Source: Pilatotrama ljubarskyi (Eukaryota > Basidiomycota > Agaricomycetes > Polyporales > Polyporaceae). From it: 64,000 nt of DNA. The translations under genes were made by a program, and so were the position numbers. The notes under the pieces are model-generated. The model saw only the letters and a list, made by a program, of their open reading frames with translations, did no database searches and had not been told where the DNA came from. Positions 48,408 to 60,691 of the stretch are shown piece after piece. Each line of letters opens with the position of its first letter. Within the stretch, counting starts at the first letter, position 1. The stretch covers positions 184,804 to 248,803 of the forward strand of contig MU277713.1 in assembly GCA_022385805.1 (NCBI GenBank), in the 5' to 3' direction.

Positions 48408-50713
48408 ATGCCCATGGACGTCGCACGCGCACGCTCGCCCCCCGCATCCCTCGGACGTCGCCCAGCTGGTCCTCGTAGTCCAGGCAAGCCCGGCTCTGTA
48501 CCCAAGAATATCATCCCACTCGACCTCAGCGCCCGCCTCCAGGAAGAAGTAGGCTTAATCTACTCGTCCCCCGAGCCCACAGCGACCTCTAGCTCACGGG
48601 CGGCTTCACCTGCGTTGAACTCGATCCCCTCGAGATTGCCATCGGAGCAAGTGAATGGCTACCAGCGCACGCTCTCCGAGCAGAGCTCCAACGCTGTGTC
48701 TGAGGTGGGTGACGGCACCACGTCGCCTTCGCGCGCGACCAGTCCCAGCACGCCCCAAGATGTCAATACCCCAGAGTCCCCAGCCTCGGCCACGACACCT
48801 CCGTCCGAGTCGGACGCTGCGCCGCGTACGCCCCGCACGTTCGGTTTCCGGAGCCGACCCGCCTCGGACCAGGTGAGCGCGCACAGCAGAAGTGTGTCAG
48901 AGAAGAGCGTCCAGGCGAGCGTCGTCGCCCCGGTCGAGTCCTCGAGCACCCCAGCGTCGACACGAGCGTCCACCCCGGCGCTCGTTCGGGTCGTGCCCAA
49001 GCGGCCCCCGCTCGCGCCGCCGCCGCCGCTCAACTTCGAAAATGAACCGATCCCCTGGAAGGGGTTGACACTCGAAGCGGCGCAGTGGACGTTCACCTCT
49101 GAGCAGCTCCAGGAAACGGTCTCGCGAGCCATCCGACATTCAGCATCCGAGTCGTTCATTCGAGTCGTGCCCATGCAGACATTCGATGTCGAGCTCCCTC
49201 AAGAATTGGAGCGTCTAGAATCTGTACGCTCCCGAACAGCGCTCATCTCTCGATTGCTGATAGCTGAACGACCATCTTCAGCTGAAAGCGACGACGCAGG
49301 CGCAGTACCGCTTCAATATGCACCGCCGGACCATGCTGCTCCAATCGCTGGCAGCTCTGTCGCAATCACAATACCCGGATGGTGGAGACGGCGAAGCGCT
49401 CTACGACCTGACAACGCAGCTCGCGGAGCTGACCGTGTCGTGCGACCGACTCATGGAAACCCTCGTGCGCATCTCCGACCAAAGGGCGCAGATACAGCAT
49501 GTACAGAACCTCCATATAGCTTCCGCGCTGTCCATGGCGCTTCGCAAGCTCAATACCTCGTACGCGAAGCGCACAGCGGAGCTGCAGGAGACCCGCGCGC
49601 GGAATGAGGAGCTCAAGGCTGAGCTGGAGGAGGCATGGAGCATGGCGCAGGACATGGCGCAAGAGATGGACGACCTGGACAACTTCGACCTTACATTCAG
49701 TGACGAGGAAGAGGACGATCACGACCGCGACGCCCTGGAAGCGGAGATTTACAACGACATGGACCGCATGTCCGCCGTGGCAAGCGTGAGGAATGCGGAG
49801 GTCATCGAAATAACAGGGAAGGCTGTTGCGACGAAGGCGATGCTCACGACCTTCCCCGGCGACGGCGGAAAGCCGGGTGACCGTCTCAGCCGCGTCTCGG
49901 CGGCAAAGAAGCGGAGCAGCAGAGCATCGAAGGCCAGCCTGAGGATACCGAAGACCCCTACGGGCGAACGAGGAGAGAGACCAGATCGCTCGTCCGTACA
50001 TTCTATCCGCCGGCGCAGGAGTCGCAGCAAGAGCGTACGTCGGCGACCGGAACGTGATGACGCGGCGCCGCCTACTACAGAAGAACTTCCTCAAGTGCCG
50101 GTCATCACAATCACGGATCCGCCACCCAAGAAAGAGGGCTCTTTCCTCGAATTGTCGGAGACAAGACCTGTCTCCCCAGCAGTCAGTGCTATGTCCGAGC
50201 CACCACCTCCAGTTCCCCCAAAGTCTGGAGAGCAGCCGGAGGGACAAGTCACGTCTTGTGAGCTCCCAACGACGTCCTCTCTGGCCATCTACCTCATTGC
50301 TGACGTGTCGTTTAGCACCATCTGAGGACGCCCCGCCCGCTCCATCAGTACCAAACCCGCCTCCGTCGCCTGCCTTCCCTCCGACATCCGACACCATGGA
50401 CATCCCCACGCTATCTCTGCAAGAGGAGTCGAAGCCGCAGTCATCTTCCTGGCGTGCCCGCAAGCTGTTTACACGGCGGGTTCAGTCGTTACAGCCCTCT
50501 TTACGCGCCGCAGACGATGCTTCAGCGCCGCCGCTCAAACGTTCCATATCTGAGATCAAGCAATTCGATGGCTGGCCGTTCCTCGGCGCGCAAAAGACAC
50601 AGCGCTTCTCCGTGCCAGTGCTTTCGGTCATACCGCCTCTCAAGGGGCGGACCTCGAGTGACAGCGCCCCTGCCGGGAGCTCGTCGAGGCCTTCTACAAG
50701 CTCTACAAGATGA
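48408..50713 (+). CDS. Coiled-coil protein with disordered flanks, conserved in basidiomycetes (function unknown)
   Basis: ATG 48408 starts MPMDVARARSPPASLGRRPA, a Ser/Pro-rich region with NIIPLDLSARLQEEVGLIYS, and a folded block WKGLTLEAAQWTFTSEQLQE. An intron (donor GTACGC, acceptor near 49282) leads to TTQAQYRFNMHRRTMLLQSL and a long helical region with YDLTTQLAELTVSCDRLMET and YAKRTAELQETRARNEELKA, then an acidic stretch (LTFSDEEEDDHDRDALEAE). The tail has basic RRRRSRSKS runs, a polyproline SH3-type site (PPPPVPPKSG), and, after a second intron near 50255-50316, KQFDGWPFLGAQKTQRFSV before the stop at 50713. The composition suggests a cytoskeletal or polarity scaffold, which is inference only. 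Confidence 0.8.
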
Positions 50714-52180
50714 TAATGCACATAGCCTTAAGTTATACGTGTGACATATCCTGCTGGTTCGGATCTTGTAGCTCAGGTGCGTTACAAACCAAGTGCCCTT
50801 CGGCCTTCACATGCTCACGCTCTTCCGACTGTACAGTCTCTTTCTATTCGGAGCATATCGCCTTTCGTTCAAGTAACACTTCCGTCGTAATACCAGCATC
50901 TCCAGGGCTCCATCTAACCCACGCGCATCTAACGCCACGTGCTGCATATTTGCTACCAAGTATCCTTTCATCGCGCTCTTCAGGCCTCTCCTTTTCTTCC
51001 ACCCTAGCAGATCTGACTGTACCATATGCACTCTTAGGCCCTTAATTCCGCTGCTGATGTCGTCGCCATCGCTAGTCCGTCGCAGACTCTGGGCTCATAC
51101 CGCTAACGCGCTCTTGTATTGTTACCATACGCATCGATACCTCAGCTATATACAAGTTGTCAAACTCGCAACCAATATGGTCTTTAGGCACAGCGGACCG
51201 GCCGGCAGGTAGGCGTATAGACGGGAACGTCGTCGTTATTCGGGCCATGCGCGACGCGAGATGAGTCTGGATAGGTGGGTCATAGAGACCACTCTGACCA
51301 TACGGGCCTCGCTGACAGCCGGCTTTGTACATGATTAGCAACAGCCAGCGTAGCTCACAGTGCGCTCCGAGGGCTTGCTGGCAGGAGGATGACGAACACC
51401 GTCTATCCTACTACTCATCGAAGTTCTCCAGCCAGGGATCGCACGGTCGTCCGTAATACTTCGTGGACGACGTCAAATCCGAATTTCAACAATGGAGCAA
51501 GTCTGTACAGCCCATACTACCATGTTCGTCGCGAATTTCTTCTCCCACAATGGCCTCCAGCATCCGATGGTAGGGAACACTGCTGGAATCTACGTACGTA
51601 CTCGGCCGTCAATGGAGCGCGAATGCTGATTCAGTGGCGGCCAAAGCTAATGATCTCGGCCAGTAGGGGAGATCTATCGAAATCGGGGTTTGCGGACATC
51701 CACGACGGATAATTACCCGCGAAGCCTCAGGAAGGCAAGTACACGAAGGGTGCGTATGCCGCGTGCCACTCGAGCAGTATGGACCAAGTCAAAGCGTTGG
51801 GCATGTGCGTACAAAGCTTGCTGATGGCAGGTAAGACACATGGGCCCGGTTCGTTCCTCGCGGAATTCCTGCTCATCGCCCCGACGCAAGTTGGCTCTTA
51901 GACGCCCGGGCGTGGTGGTGCGAGCGCCGGAGAAGACCGCACATCCAAGCGTTAGTGCGTTACGCCCACCCTTCACATCGTATTGCCTCCCTTCACACGT
52001 TTCCCCCTCCGCCGGCATCCAGATATCCAAGTGCAGGCTGTCTGCCATCGGTGTCCAATCTCCAGATCTCTGTCCTACAATTCGTTCATAAAGCCTGCTC
52101 TTCATGGCTCCTCGAACTCACCCCCGGACCCATCTCTATCCTTCTCCCCGAGTCCTCAGTATCCTCTGTCGCATCCAAAG
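50714..52180. other. Intergenic stretch, 1.5 kb, with the C2H2 gene leader
   Basis: No gene is supported in 50714-51950. From about 51960 the plus strand is strongly pyrimidine-rich with repeated CTCC/CCTT words, the long leader of the C2H2 gene. Upstream frames that run into it (from 51983) lack conservation signs and are taken as leader. Confidence 0.5.
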
Positions 52181-53460
52181 ATGATGTCCAGCGAGTGGCA
52201 CACCAGTTCTGCCTTCGACTTGCTCTCCTCTGCTCCTCTGGACTTCACCAACGAGGTCGCCCTTCCTCCTGTCAGTCTCGACGATGCTCTTCATAGCATC
52301 GACGACCCGGAGCTCTGCTACACTTTTGAGGCTTATCCCTGTCACAACTATACACCGCTCGGGCAGCCTGCTGCTCAGCATTTGTGGGAGCTTGCCGATA
52401 ACTAGTACGTTCCCTTATCTATCGTTGATGGCTCCATAGTAAACGTACACTTGCCAGCCTTGCCGACCAGTTACAGGACGTGCCCGTTGTAGAGCCTCGC
52501 ACCTCCGCGTCCACTGCTCAACTCCTTCCAACCCACCTGACCGCGTCCGCTCTCCCCTACGAACTTGGCGCAGGCGCCGGCAAACCTTTCTACGCCAGCG
52601 ACCCCTTCTTCGCGACCCTCATGGATCAGCCACTCGCGGCGCCGCCCCCAGTAGACGACACCCCACTTGCCTTGGCCCAAGAGCTCTCTACCCGTCTGAC
52701 AATCTCGGACGAGAGCGTCACCGCTCCGGCTTGCGTCCCCTTGTCCTTTGACACCATCGCCCAAGATGCTCCGCCAGTTCAGGAAGAGCCACTCTGCGCC
52801 GGCTTTGCTTTCGGCTTTCCCCCTTTCGCTGCCCCGGTCGCCCCGTCCTACCCTCCCCCTGGCCCTCTGGACATCGCTCCGTTCTCGAATCCTGCAAGCT
52901 TCGGTCCACTCCCTCCGCTTTCCTGGGATGTGTCCGAGCGCGCGGCTCCGAAGGCCCCCAAGAAGCCGTCCGGACGCGGATCTGCCACAGGGCCCACGCG
53001 CAACGTCCGCAGGCGTCCGACCTCCTACACCTCGTCCCCGTATTCCCCGCGTTCGTCCTCGGCTTCGACAGCGTCATCCCCCTCAGCCAGCTCGTCCGAG
53101 TCAGGCAGCCCCGTCCTGAAGCGCCGCGCCTTGGACCCCTCTCTCTCGCGCTTCCGCTGTCCCTTCCCCGGCTGCGAATACGTGCAGTACCAGCGCCGCG
53201 GGAAAGATCTCAAGCGGCATCAGGCCACGCACGACCCGAACAGCAGCCGTTTCCGTTGCTGCGGCGTGCCCCGCGAGCGCGCTGAGCAGTACGGCATATC
53301 CGCTGAGGAGCTGGCCCACATGGTCTCCACGGAACATAACGGCGTGGAGATGGTTGGGGGATGCGGAAAGTGGTATTCCAGGCGGGACGCATTGAAGAGG
53401 CACCTGAGGAACGAGAGGTGCTTGGGTGATCATAGGGGCGATTGGTTGCCCACGGATTGA
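52181..53460 (+). CDS. C2H2 zinc-finger transcription factor
   Basis: ATG 52181 (MMSSEWHTSSAFDLLSSAPL) opens an acidic, hydrophobic-spotted N-terminus that could be an activation domain. One intron near 52406-52460 leads to a Pro/Ala/Phe-rich middle (GFAFGFPPFAAPVAPSYPPP). A Ser-rich linker with basic patches (RNVRRRPTSYTSSPYSPRSS) precedes two fingers. The first is RFRCPFPGCEYVQYQRRGKD followed by LKRHQATH, a standard C-x4-C-x14-H-x3-H. The second begins RFRCCGVPRERAEQYG, has a long loop, then GGCGKWYSRRDALKRHLRNE and RC, an atypical C2HC end. It stops at 53460 with GDWLPTD. Basidiomycete factors with this finger pair are common; the target genes are unknown. Confidence 0.86.
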
Positions 53461-53701
53461 ACGGCGATGGCGCCGCCGGAGAGGCTCGACGGACTTATAG
53501 AATCAGCGGTATGGCAATCACTGTGACTTGAAGAGCGGTGTCTATCCAGATGTACTTGTAGGCTTTTTCTGCTGCAGCCTTATCTGCATAAGTATGCTAG
53601 TATCCTTCTTTTTGATCGTCTTCCGTGTTGTATTTGTAAAGTAGCGCAACTGGGCATGATGTGGTTCAAACGTTCGAGCCCGGAAACAGCAGAATGTGCC
53701 T

Positions 53702-55549
53702 TCACCGCCGCCCATCTTCGAACAGCTCTGCGGCTCGCCAGCGGTACGCCGGTTCCACCGTTGGGCCACGGGGATCTGGCTTGCCAAGATGCTCCCGCAG
53801 AATGTCGAGCACCGCCGGGATGTCCGCGTACATGTCCTTCGAGCCTGGTGAGGACGGGGGCAGCAGGATGTTAGCGTATGTCTGGCCGAGGACCGACGCT
53901 TCCTCCCAGAACATGTGCGAGGTGTGGGTGGCGGGCATCATCTCCAGGACGAGCGTATCCTTGCCGGCCCTGTTGTAAACGCGTTGGGGGGTAAGCGCAA
54001 GTCCATCGCACGTTCGAGCAGGACCGCACATGAGCGGTGTTGCATGCGGCGCTGGCGTGACAACGTCGAGCAAAACGTACCATCGGTGGTTGTACAACCC
54101 TCCCCCATGCGGACCAACGACAGCTCGCACATTCTCGTGGAACCAGAACATAAGCTCCCGTGGCGAGGTGAGACCGAGCTCGTGGAAGAGAACGAGATCC
54201 TCCCCTTGCCCACGCTCTACTAGGAGGGCGCGGATGTCGGGCAATAGCTCGTCTTCATTCAGCACACGTCGCCCATAGTTCAGCATGTCACCGTGCGAGC
54301 GGCTGATGTATACAATCTGTCGATACGCGGACGGAGAAAGTTAGTACGCTCATAGACATCCCCAAACACAATGCCAGGGTGTACGGCACATTTGTGCACA
54401 TAGTGGACGCACCTTCCTCCTCCGTTCGAGCGGTATACCCACGGGGTCAAGCCCGAACATTTCAAGGGTCCGCAGGGACAACCATGGATGGATGAGCGGT
54501 GAACGGCAGGAGAATACGATGTTTTTCGCCGCGATGGGAGCCCCAGCGTAGTAATGCATCTTCTCCCCACCGAATCCGAGCATCTCCCACATCCCCGCCA
54601 CCACAGGGCGAGGCCTAGCGTCGAGAACGACGTCGGGCGTAGCGTGACTGAGGTTTAGATGCGCGGCTTGGCTCACGACGTGCCTGTTCACGATCACGGT
54701 CAGCTGCCAGCATGAGGTATAAATGTAGACAAGTGAGGAGTAGAACGTACGTGACGCGATCCAGGAAGTGCTGGAATGACCATGAGTCTGGGGATGCCGC
54801 CACCAGCAAGTTATCAATGGGGAAGGCCTCGTTATACTCGGCGGCCGTCTCGAGCGTATTCACGCGAGCATGCCCAGGCGCAGTTCTAAGGCCGGCCGTG
54901 GAGACATCGCCACCCATGCATGCCTGGTCAGACCACTCGTCGGCCGGTACTCCAGTGTAAGTCGCGTTCGCCAGCACCTATCGAGGTTCTCATCAGCCTC
55001 GTCGCTAGAACACAATACAAGGCAGGCTCAGCTGACGATGTTTTGGCCGGTTTGCCCGCGGTAGCATACCCACCCGCTCTCCTCGCACCAAGCTGCCCGC
55101 CCCCTGATGTCGGGCAAGAGTTTGCGCCATTCCCCAGCATTCTCACTACGGCTCTGTGCGAAGACTGGCTCGCGAAGGCGGAAGTCGGGATACACGAGTT
55201 CCTCGCCGAACAACGCGCCTTCTCTTCGCTGCGCCAGACATGGGGCGAAGAATGATGGTGTGCCGGGTTCGCAGGCGCTGATGCTCACTGGTGCCCAGTG
55301 TCGCGAGGCTAGATCCTGGTTGTGTGAGAGGAAGGTCGAAAGCGAGGATGCGAGGAGCTGGCGAGTATCTGGCTTTGAGCCTTTTGTGTACGAGGGAGGA
55401 AGTGGTTGTGGAGACGGTCGGAATAAGGAGTTCACTCCGAGTCTGGAGTAGACGATGAGAAGGACTATGGTAGAGACCGGGATGGCCACGACTAGAAGAC
55501 GGCAGCTATCTCTGTACAATGTTCGCCTCCTTGACGGGGGACGAAACAT
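53702..55549 (-). CDS. GT61-family glycosyltransferase, type II membrane protein
   Basis: ATG 55549 gives a basic cytosolic tail (MFRPPSRRRTLYRDSCR) and one membrane anchor (LLVVAIPVSTIVLLIVYS), the Golgi or ER type II layout. The lumenal part has FRLREPVFAQSRSENAGEWR and WCEESGWVCYRG, then NATYTGVPADEWSDQACMGG, DSWSFQHFLDRVT, RPVVAGMWEMLGFGGEKMHY and YISRSHGDMLNYGRRVLNED. The family hallmark FHENVRAVVGPHGGGLYNHR follows, with DTLVLEMMPATHTSHMFWEE, ending at 53702. GT61/EOGT-like enzymes add GlcNAc or pentose to glycoproteins or polysaccharides; donor and acceptor cannot be told here. Several short introns, including one before YISRSHGD. It converges on the C2H2 gene. Confidence 0.9.
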
Positions 55550-56510
55550 TGGCAGATCCCCGGACGAACAGTCTGCCTGCCGAGGCCAGCCTGGTGGACG
55601 CATAGTGCAGGTGCGATATTGAAGGCGAAAGTGCTGTATGATCCCCACTGGAACTTTGGCTGTCTGCTATAAACCCGGCGGATCAGTGTCTGGGCGCCGT
55701 TTATGAAGGACATGCCTTACATCTTCGGTACTCGTATATGCATTTTCAAATTCGTACTTCGCCGCGGCACTATCTGCAATTTGCAAACGCACGCAATCCA
55801 ACTGCAGTGCATCGCAGAGGTATCATCCGGCAACTCGCAGGCATACTGCTGAGCGGCAATCCACTGAGTTTTTGACGACTCGCCTTCAATATGAGCAACG
55901 AGACCGCGATCTGTCATCCACCCTCGCGCCTGGCATCACTGGAGTCAGTGGTTTGAGCAGCAGCAGCCTAGAGCGCTGACCGCGATCGGTGAATGGGTAC
56001 CCTGCGCAGTGCAATCGGATTATCATTCAGTGTCCACCTCACGCCCGTCATGCAGGAGCCAGCATCAAACGAGATGATTTGTGACCGGGCATCCCTGGCG
56101 GCGGTCCTTCCTTCAGCACATGGATGCAGCACACAGATGAAGACGGCTTGACGATACTCACCGGACTCTTTGAACAGTCAGTTCCTGCATTACCCGTAGA
56201 GCAGCCCCAACGACATTCTTGCATGTTACGAACCAGCAGTTGAGTAACAGATCCCGGATATATTCAGAAAGCAGTAAGGAAACCAGTCGAAACAAAAACA
56301 AACACCAAGAGCCATTCCGTCCAGTGACCACCCGCGCTCCACTGGCGGGCGTGCCTAGCGAGACCAGCCATGCCTGGTATAACCAACATGTCGGCGCCCA
56401 GAGCACCTTTCCAGACGGCCGTTTCGCCTTGATTGATGTCCCGTTCAACTCGCTCGTCTCGTGACACCCGCAGTGATCGCAGAGCGCGCCTTCAAGCCAT
56501 CGCGACGGCC
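55550..56510. other. No supported gene, 1 kb
   Basis: This is the upstream region of the GT61 gene and the 3' side of the GPI-protein gene. Short frames occur on both strands without motifs. Confidence 0.45.
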
Positions 56511-57636
56511 TTAGAGCGCAACCGCGAAGGTGAACGCTGCGGCACCGAGCGCAGCGGCCGCCCGGACCAGGTAGCCGTCAACCGCAAGAGCGCTCACGGC
56601 ACTGTTCGTATTCGCCGCGGCTCCGCCGGTGTTGTTGCCAGTCGTCGCACCAGATGCAGGCGCGCCGCTCGCCGAGCCCGTGCCGGAAGCCTTCGGGGAC
56701 GAAGCAGGGAGGGTGGTGGCAGGGCTCACCACGGCGGCAGACGAGCCAGCAGCCGCAGTAGTAGCGGGTGCCGAACTGGTGGCAACGATGATCGGGCCGC
56801 CGGCGGAGGTCGCGGGCGCAGCGCCGCCAGTGAGGTAGGAGGGCGCCGCGACGGCGGTGGAGGGGTCGACGAGTTGGCCGACACCCCAGGGGATGCTGTC
56901 GCCGGAGCCGGGCTGTGTCGCGTTCGGCGGGGGAGTGACGTTGCCGCTGGCATCGCCGATGGCGAAGCGGGTGGTCCACGTGCGGTTCGCAGCAGTGGGC
57001 GAAGTGAACTGGTAGAAGTAGATGGCGGAGTTGGGAGTCACCTGTGACCGAACAGATGTCAGCATTCCATGACCGATAGCGCGTCCATGACCGATAGCGC
57101 GCTGCGGCGGAACACCCCCTGCCACCCTTTGCCCATGTACACGTCCACGAACAGAGGAACGAGGAGCAGTGCGGCAGGCATCAGCGACGCATCAACGTGG
57201 ACGCAGAGTAGCACTCGCGTCCTGGACGGATCTGACACTACTGTGGACGTCCGAGTCGCCGCGGTCTGGCCGACATAGACGCTGGAGCAGAGGAACGTAT
57301 CAAAAATAAACTGACTTGGGGGCAGTCGTAGCTGTAAGTGGTCTTGCTCGCGTCAGTACCATCAAGCTTTGCGACAGCTGTGGTCATGGTCAGATTCCTG
57401 AGCTCGTTTGGAGGACCAGCGGACGTACTGGTGAGATGGATCATGTTGAAGTTGTCGCCGGTCATGAGCTCGACGTTCATCTCTTTCCATGTACCCGTGG
57501 TGTCCACGTCCCAGGTGAAGGTGCATTGAGTGCCTTCCTTGAAGACGTCGCCGGGGCCGGGCGCGGTGGGGACGGGGTCAGCACGCACGACGGCAGTGCC
57601 AGCAAGGAGAGCCACAAGTCCAGCGTATGCGAACAT
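56511..57636 (-). CDS. Kre9/Knh1-like Ser/Thr-rich GPI-anchored wall protein, copy 1
   Basis: ATG 57636 gives a signal peptide (MFAYAGLVALLAGTAVVRA) and the Kre9/Knh1 N-terminal beta-sandwich: GPGDVFKEGTQCTFTWDVDT, TGTWKEMNVELMTGDNFNMI, AKLDGTDASKTTYSYDCPQ and, after an intron, NSAIYFYQFTSPTAANRTWT with TRFAIGDASGNVTPPPNA. A long Ser/Thr/Ala-rich stalk follows (TSSAPATTAAAGSSAAVVSP), then a C-terminal hydrophobic tail (AAAALGAAAFTFAVAL) ending at 56511, as expected for GPI addition. Such proteins are linked to beta-1,6-glucan assembly or sit passively on the surface. Copy 2 at 60920-62037 shares every block. The second intron contains an 18-bp tandem duplication. Confidence 0.86.
57066..57101. 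repeat. 18-bp tandem duplication in an intron
   Basis: The word TCCATGACCGATAGCGCG occurs twice, head to tail and without mismatch, at 57066-57083 and 57084-57101. It lies in an intron of GPI-protein copy 1 and looks like a recent replication slip. Confidence 0.85.
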
Positions 57637-58104
57637 CGTAAGTATATTCCCAAAGAGATCAGTCGCGTCGGAGTGGTTGTTTGAGCTGGAGAAACGGTGA
57701 ATTCGCTGAGCGAGGCATGTTGCGGTAGACCGCTGGAGACGTACCTCAGAATAACGAGATGCAAACCAAGCGGTGCAAAAGAGCGACGGGGGTAAAGGAG
57801 AGACAGGTACGGCGACCAGGAGGGCTTGGGGGACGAGAGACACGTCGAGGACGACGGGAGGGAGAGAGAAAGAGCAACAAGGCACAGGCGGCCATTCTCC
57901 CCGCCGGCGTCTGCCCAGTCAGCGCCTGTCTGCCGTCGAGCACGTGGCACCTGTCGATCATTGCAGCTATTTATAGCGCGCTTCATACCGCGAGTCTCAG
58001 AGATCTCAACTCGTACATAGGACTCCAGAGCTCCATTACAGTACTGGGTATCTCAAGTACTGGTACTACACAGAACGGCAGCACACACAACACTATCACT
58101 ATAT
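57637..58104. promoter_or_regulatory. Divergent promoter between GPI-protein copy 1 and F-box gene A
   Basis: The minus strand from 57900 to 57650 is pyrimidine-rich, fitting a leader for the GPI-protein gene. On the plus strand TATTTATAG near 57969-57977, about 130 nt before ATG 58105, is a good TATA element for F-box gene A. Confidence 0.5.
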
Positions 58105-59209
58105 ATGCAACATTGTCCAGCAGAAATACTCGAGCTGATATTCGCGGAGGCGTGCACCGACGACGGATATACCGGCCGCTCGCTCGCCCTCGTCTCGAAG
58201 AGAATCCATGACGCCTCTTCCCGGCATGCCCTTCAGTCTATCGCCGTATATGGGTCTCACCAACTCTCAGCTTTTGCTGCTTTACTTGAAGGCCGTAAGG
58301 AGGAGGACTGCCGCGTTCGCCATCTCTATTTGACCGATCGACGACGCGTCTGGATGGAGTACGCCCCAGGCCAGGACAAGGCCCAGTGGTTTAGTGACCG
58401 CCTCAAGGAGGATTTCCACGTTATAGACCCGACGCGCGACTACTCCGCTGACCCCATCCTGCGCATCCTGCGGATCGTCGCGCCGCACCTCCGCACGCTC
58501 ACGTTCCTCCTCTTCGACAGCTACGACGAGAACCCGCTCGCGATGCCCTTCCCCGCCCTCGAAGAGCTCACCCTACACGCGTCCTCGGTCTCGTGGACAG
58601 GCTCCTCGTGCACGCCGACTATGCCTGCGTTGCGCTATCTGCACATAATCCAGGACTACTCCCTCCCGAGACTGTTGGTCAAGACTGTCGCCAACCTCGC
58701 GCCGCACCTCACTCATCTCCGCATCTCCCGTCTCTCGGGCTCTCCTGTGGCCTTTGGGGACGTCCTCCAAGGGCTTGAGCGCATGTTAGCGGCGCCCGAC
58801 CACTCGGCGGGCGATGCTCAGCCAACCCTCCCCTCAAGCCTGGAACGAGTGATCGTCCAAATGTCCCAGCAAGCGCTGTACGACACCAGCCACACCCTCC
58901 AGGCAAGTGTCCCAAGTACAGTCAGTCCTCACCATCGCACTGATGGATCGCATCATGCAGTTGTTGACCTCGCCGGCGGCGTACCTGCTCCGAGACATCG
59001 CGCGGCGGGATACGCGCAAACGCGTCGTACTGGTTCGTCCGGTCCTCTGGACCACCGCATGGTTCGGCGGAGACGACAAAGCAGACGTGGAGTACTACAC
59101 CGGTATCAAGGCGAGCTGGCAGAGCCGCATCCTTGGTGAAGACGGTGTCTGGAGAATTGAGCCTGCGGACATTCTCGGGATGCACGGCGTTGATGAAGAA
59201 TCCTCCTGA
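58105..59209 (+). CDS. F-box protein, copy A
   Basis: ATG 58105 begins an F-box (CPAEILELIFAEACTDDGYT then GRSLALVSKRIHDASSRHAL). Leucine-rich-repeat-like segments follow (RVRHLYLTDRRRVWMEYAPG, ILRIVAPHLRTLTFLLFDSY, MPFPALEELTLHASSVSW, LAPHLTHLRISRLSGSPVAF) and VIVQMSQ. The frame then changes. The best explanation is a 58-nt GC-AG intron at 58903-58960 with the ideal donor CAG|GCAAGT, joining LQ to LLTSPAAYLLRDIARRDTRK. The C-terminus reads YTGIKASWQSRILGEDGVWR, IEPADILGMHGVDEE, ending at 59209. It would act as a substrate adaptor of an SCF ubiquitin ligase. A close paralogue follows at 59565. Confidence 0.82.
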
Positions 59210-59564
59210 GCTCTGCCTTCATGCGTGTTGTACGACACCCGGGCATCGGACACCCATACACGACTCTCCGTCGGCTTGCAACCCGCCCAGCCCAAATCCT
59301 CTCAGTCGGATACCGCGCAAGACAAAGCAGTGATGTCCAGTGCGAGTACCACCCCTAGCTTCCTTTGGGGACTCGGAGTGCTCGAGCTACCTGTCGTAGG
59401 TAGATGCCATAGCGCTACTCGAAGCGGTGCTACTCACATCACAGATCAAACCGTAATACTCGCAGGCGCTGAGGAGTCGTGTCGCCTTCACGGCGTCGGG
59501 CTTGTCAGCTGTGTACTACTACTACCTCCATTCCCACCTGCAAGAACATACTTGCACCGTCGAG

Positions 59565-60691
59565 ATGGACCGCTGTCCAGCAGAAGTTCTCGACCTGATA
59601 TTTGCGAAGGCGTGCTCAGATGATGGGTCCACCGGCCGCTCTCTCGCCCTCGTCTCGAAGAGGATCCGCGATCTCTCCTCCCGCCATGCCCTCCAGTCCG
59701 TAGCTCTATATGGTTCTCACCAGATCTCTGCCTTCGCTACCCTGCTCGAAGGCCGTACGGACGAGGACCGCCGCGTCCGACATCTCTATCTCACCGACCG
59801 CCGGAAAGTCTCAACGGAACACGCTCCAGCGGAGGACAAGGAAACGTGCATGGCAAGGCGCCTCAGTGATCAGTTCCACGCCGACGGCCCGAGTACCAAG
59901 TACCCTGCCGAGCCCATCTTACGCGTATTGCGGATCGTCGCGCCACATCTCCGCATGCTCGCCTTCCTCCTCTTTGGCAACTTCAACGAGAACCCACTCA
60001 CGATGCCCTTTCCTGCCCTGGAAGAGCTTACCATACATACATGGTTCTGGTGGACAGGGCCCTCACGGACGCCGACTCTTCCTTCCCTCTGCCGTCTGCA
60101 TATAATCCTAGACAATTTACTCCCAAGGACAGCCGTGCAGACTATCACCAGCCTTGCGCCGCACCTCACCCACCTCCGCCTCTCTTGTCTCTCAGCCTCG
60201 CCTCGGGCCTGCAGTTTCCTTCTCCCCGGGCTCAAACGCATGGTGACGGAGCTGGAGGGTGCTGAAGCCTCGGACTCGACGCAGCCCTGTCTCCCGTCAA
60301 GCGTGCAGCGCGTTATCGTCCAGATGTCCCAGGCACGTCGCAGCGACAAACTTCAGGCGCGTACCTCCCACTCCCAGCAGTTGTCGCCGGCATGCACGCT
60401 GACGAACGTGCGCGTACACCGCAGCTGTCTGCCTCCTCGGTGGCCCACCGGTTGTGGGACATCGCTCGATCTGACACGCGTAAGCGCATCGTGGTGGTCC
60501 GGCCGCAGCCCCGCGCCATCGGGAACTTTGAGGACGACTTCGACGACTACGCCCGCGCCCAGGCCGATTTTCACTCGTGCGTCAGGGCGAGCTGGCAGAG
60601 CCGCATCTTCGGCGAGGAGGGCCTGTGGAAAGTCGACCCTTCGGACATCGTTGGCATGCACGGCGTGGACGCCGAGCTTCTGACCGAATGA
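59565..60691 (+). CDS. F-box protein, copy B (paralogue of A)
   Basis: ATG 59565 gives CPAEVLDLIFAKACSDDGST and GRSLALVSKRIRDLSSRHAL, nearly the same F-box as copy A, then YLTDRRKVSTEHAPAEDKE, LRIVAPHLRMLAFLLFGNFN, MPFPALEELTIHTWFWW and SVQRVIVQMSQARRSDKLQ. As in copy A the frame changes right after LQ. Removing 68 nt (60357-60424, donor GCGCGT, acceptor CCGCAG) joins to LSASSVAHRLWDIARSDTRK and RIVVVRPQPRAIGNFEDDF, then ASWQSRIFGEEGLWKVDPSD and IVGMHGVDAELLTE to the stop at 60691. The tandem pair lies between the two GPI-protein copies. If the GC donor is not used, both copies would end in unrelated tails. Confidence 0.78.

Noticed and set aside
49366..50463. 365-codon open frame antisense to the coiled-coil gene
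   Set aside because: The plus-strand protein has coherent coiled-coil and linker composition and spliced frames; the antisense frame is a product of GC-rich codon bias.
58903..60424. Frameshifts suggesting both F-box copies are pseudogenes
   Set aside because: The shift is at the same point in both copies and is resolved by a GC-AG intron with an ideal donor in copy A, restoring a shared C-terminus.
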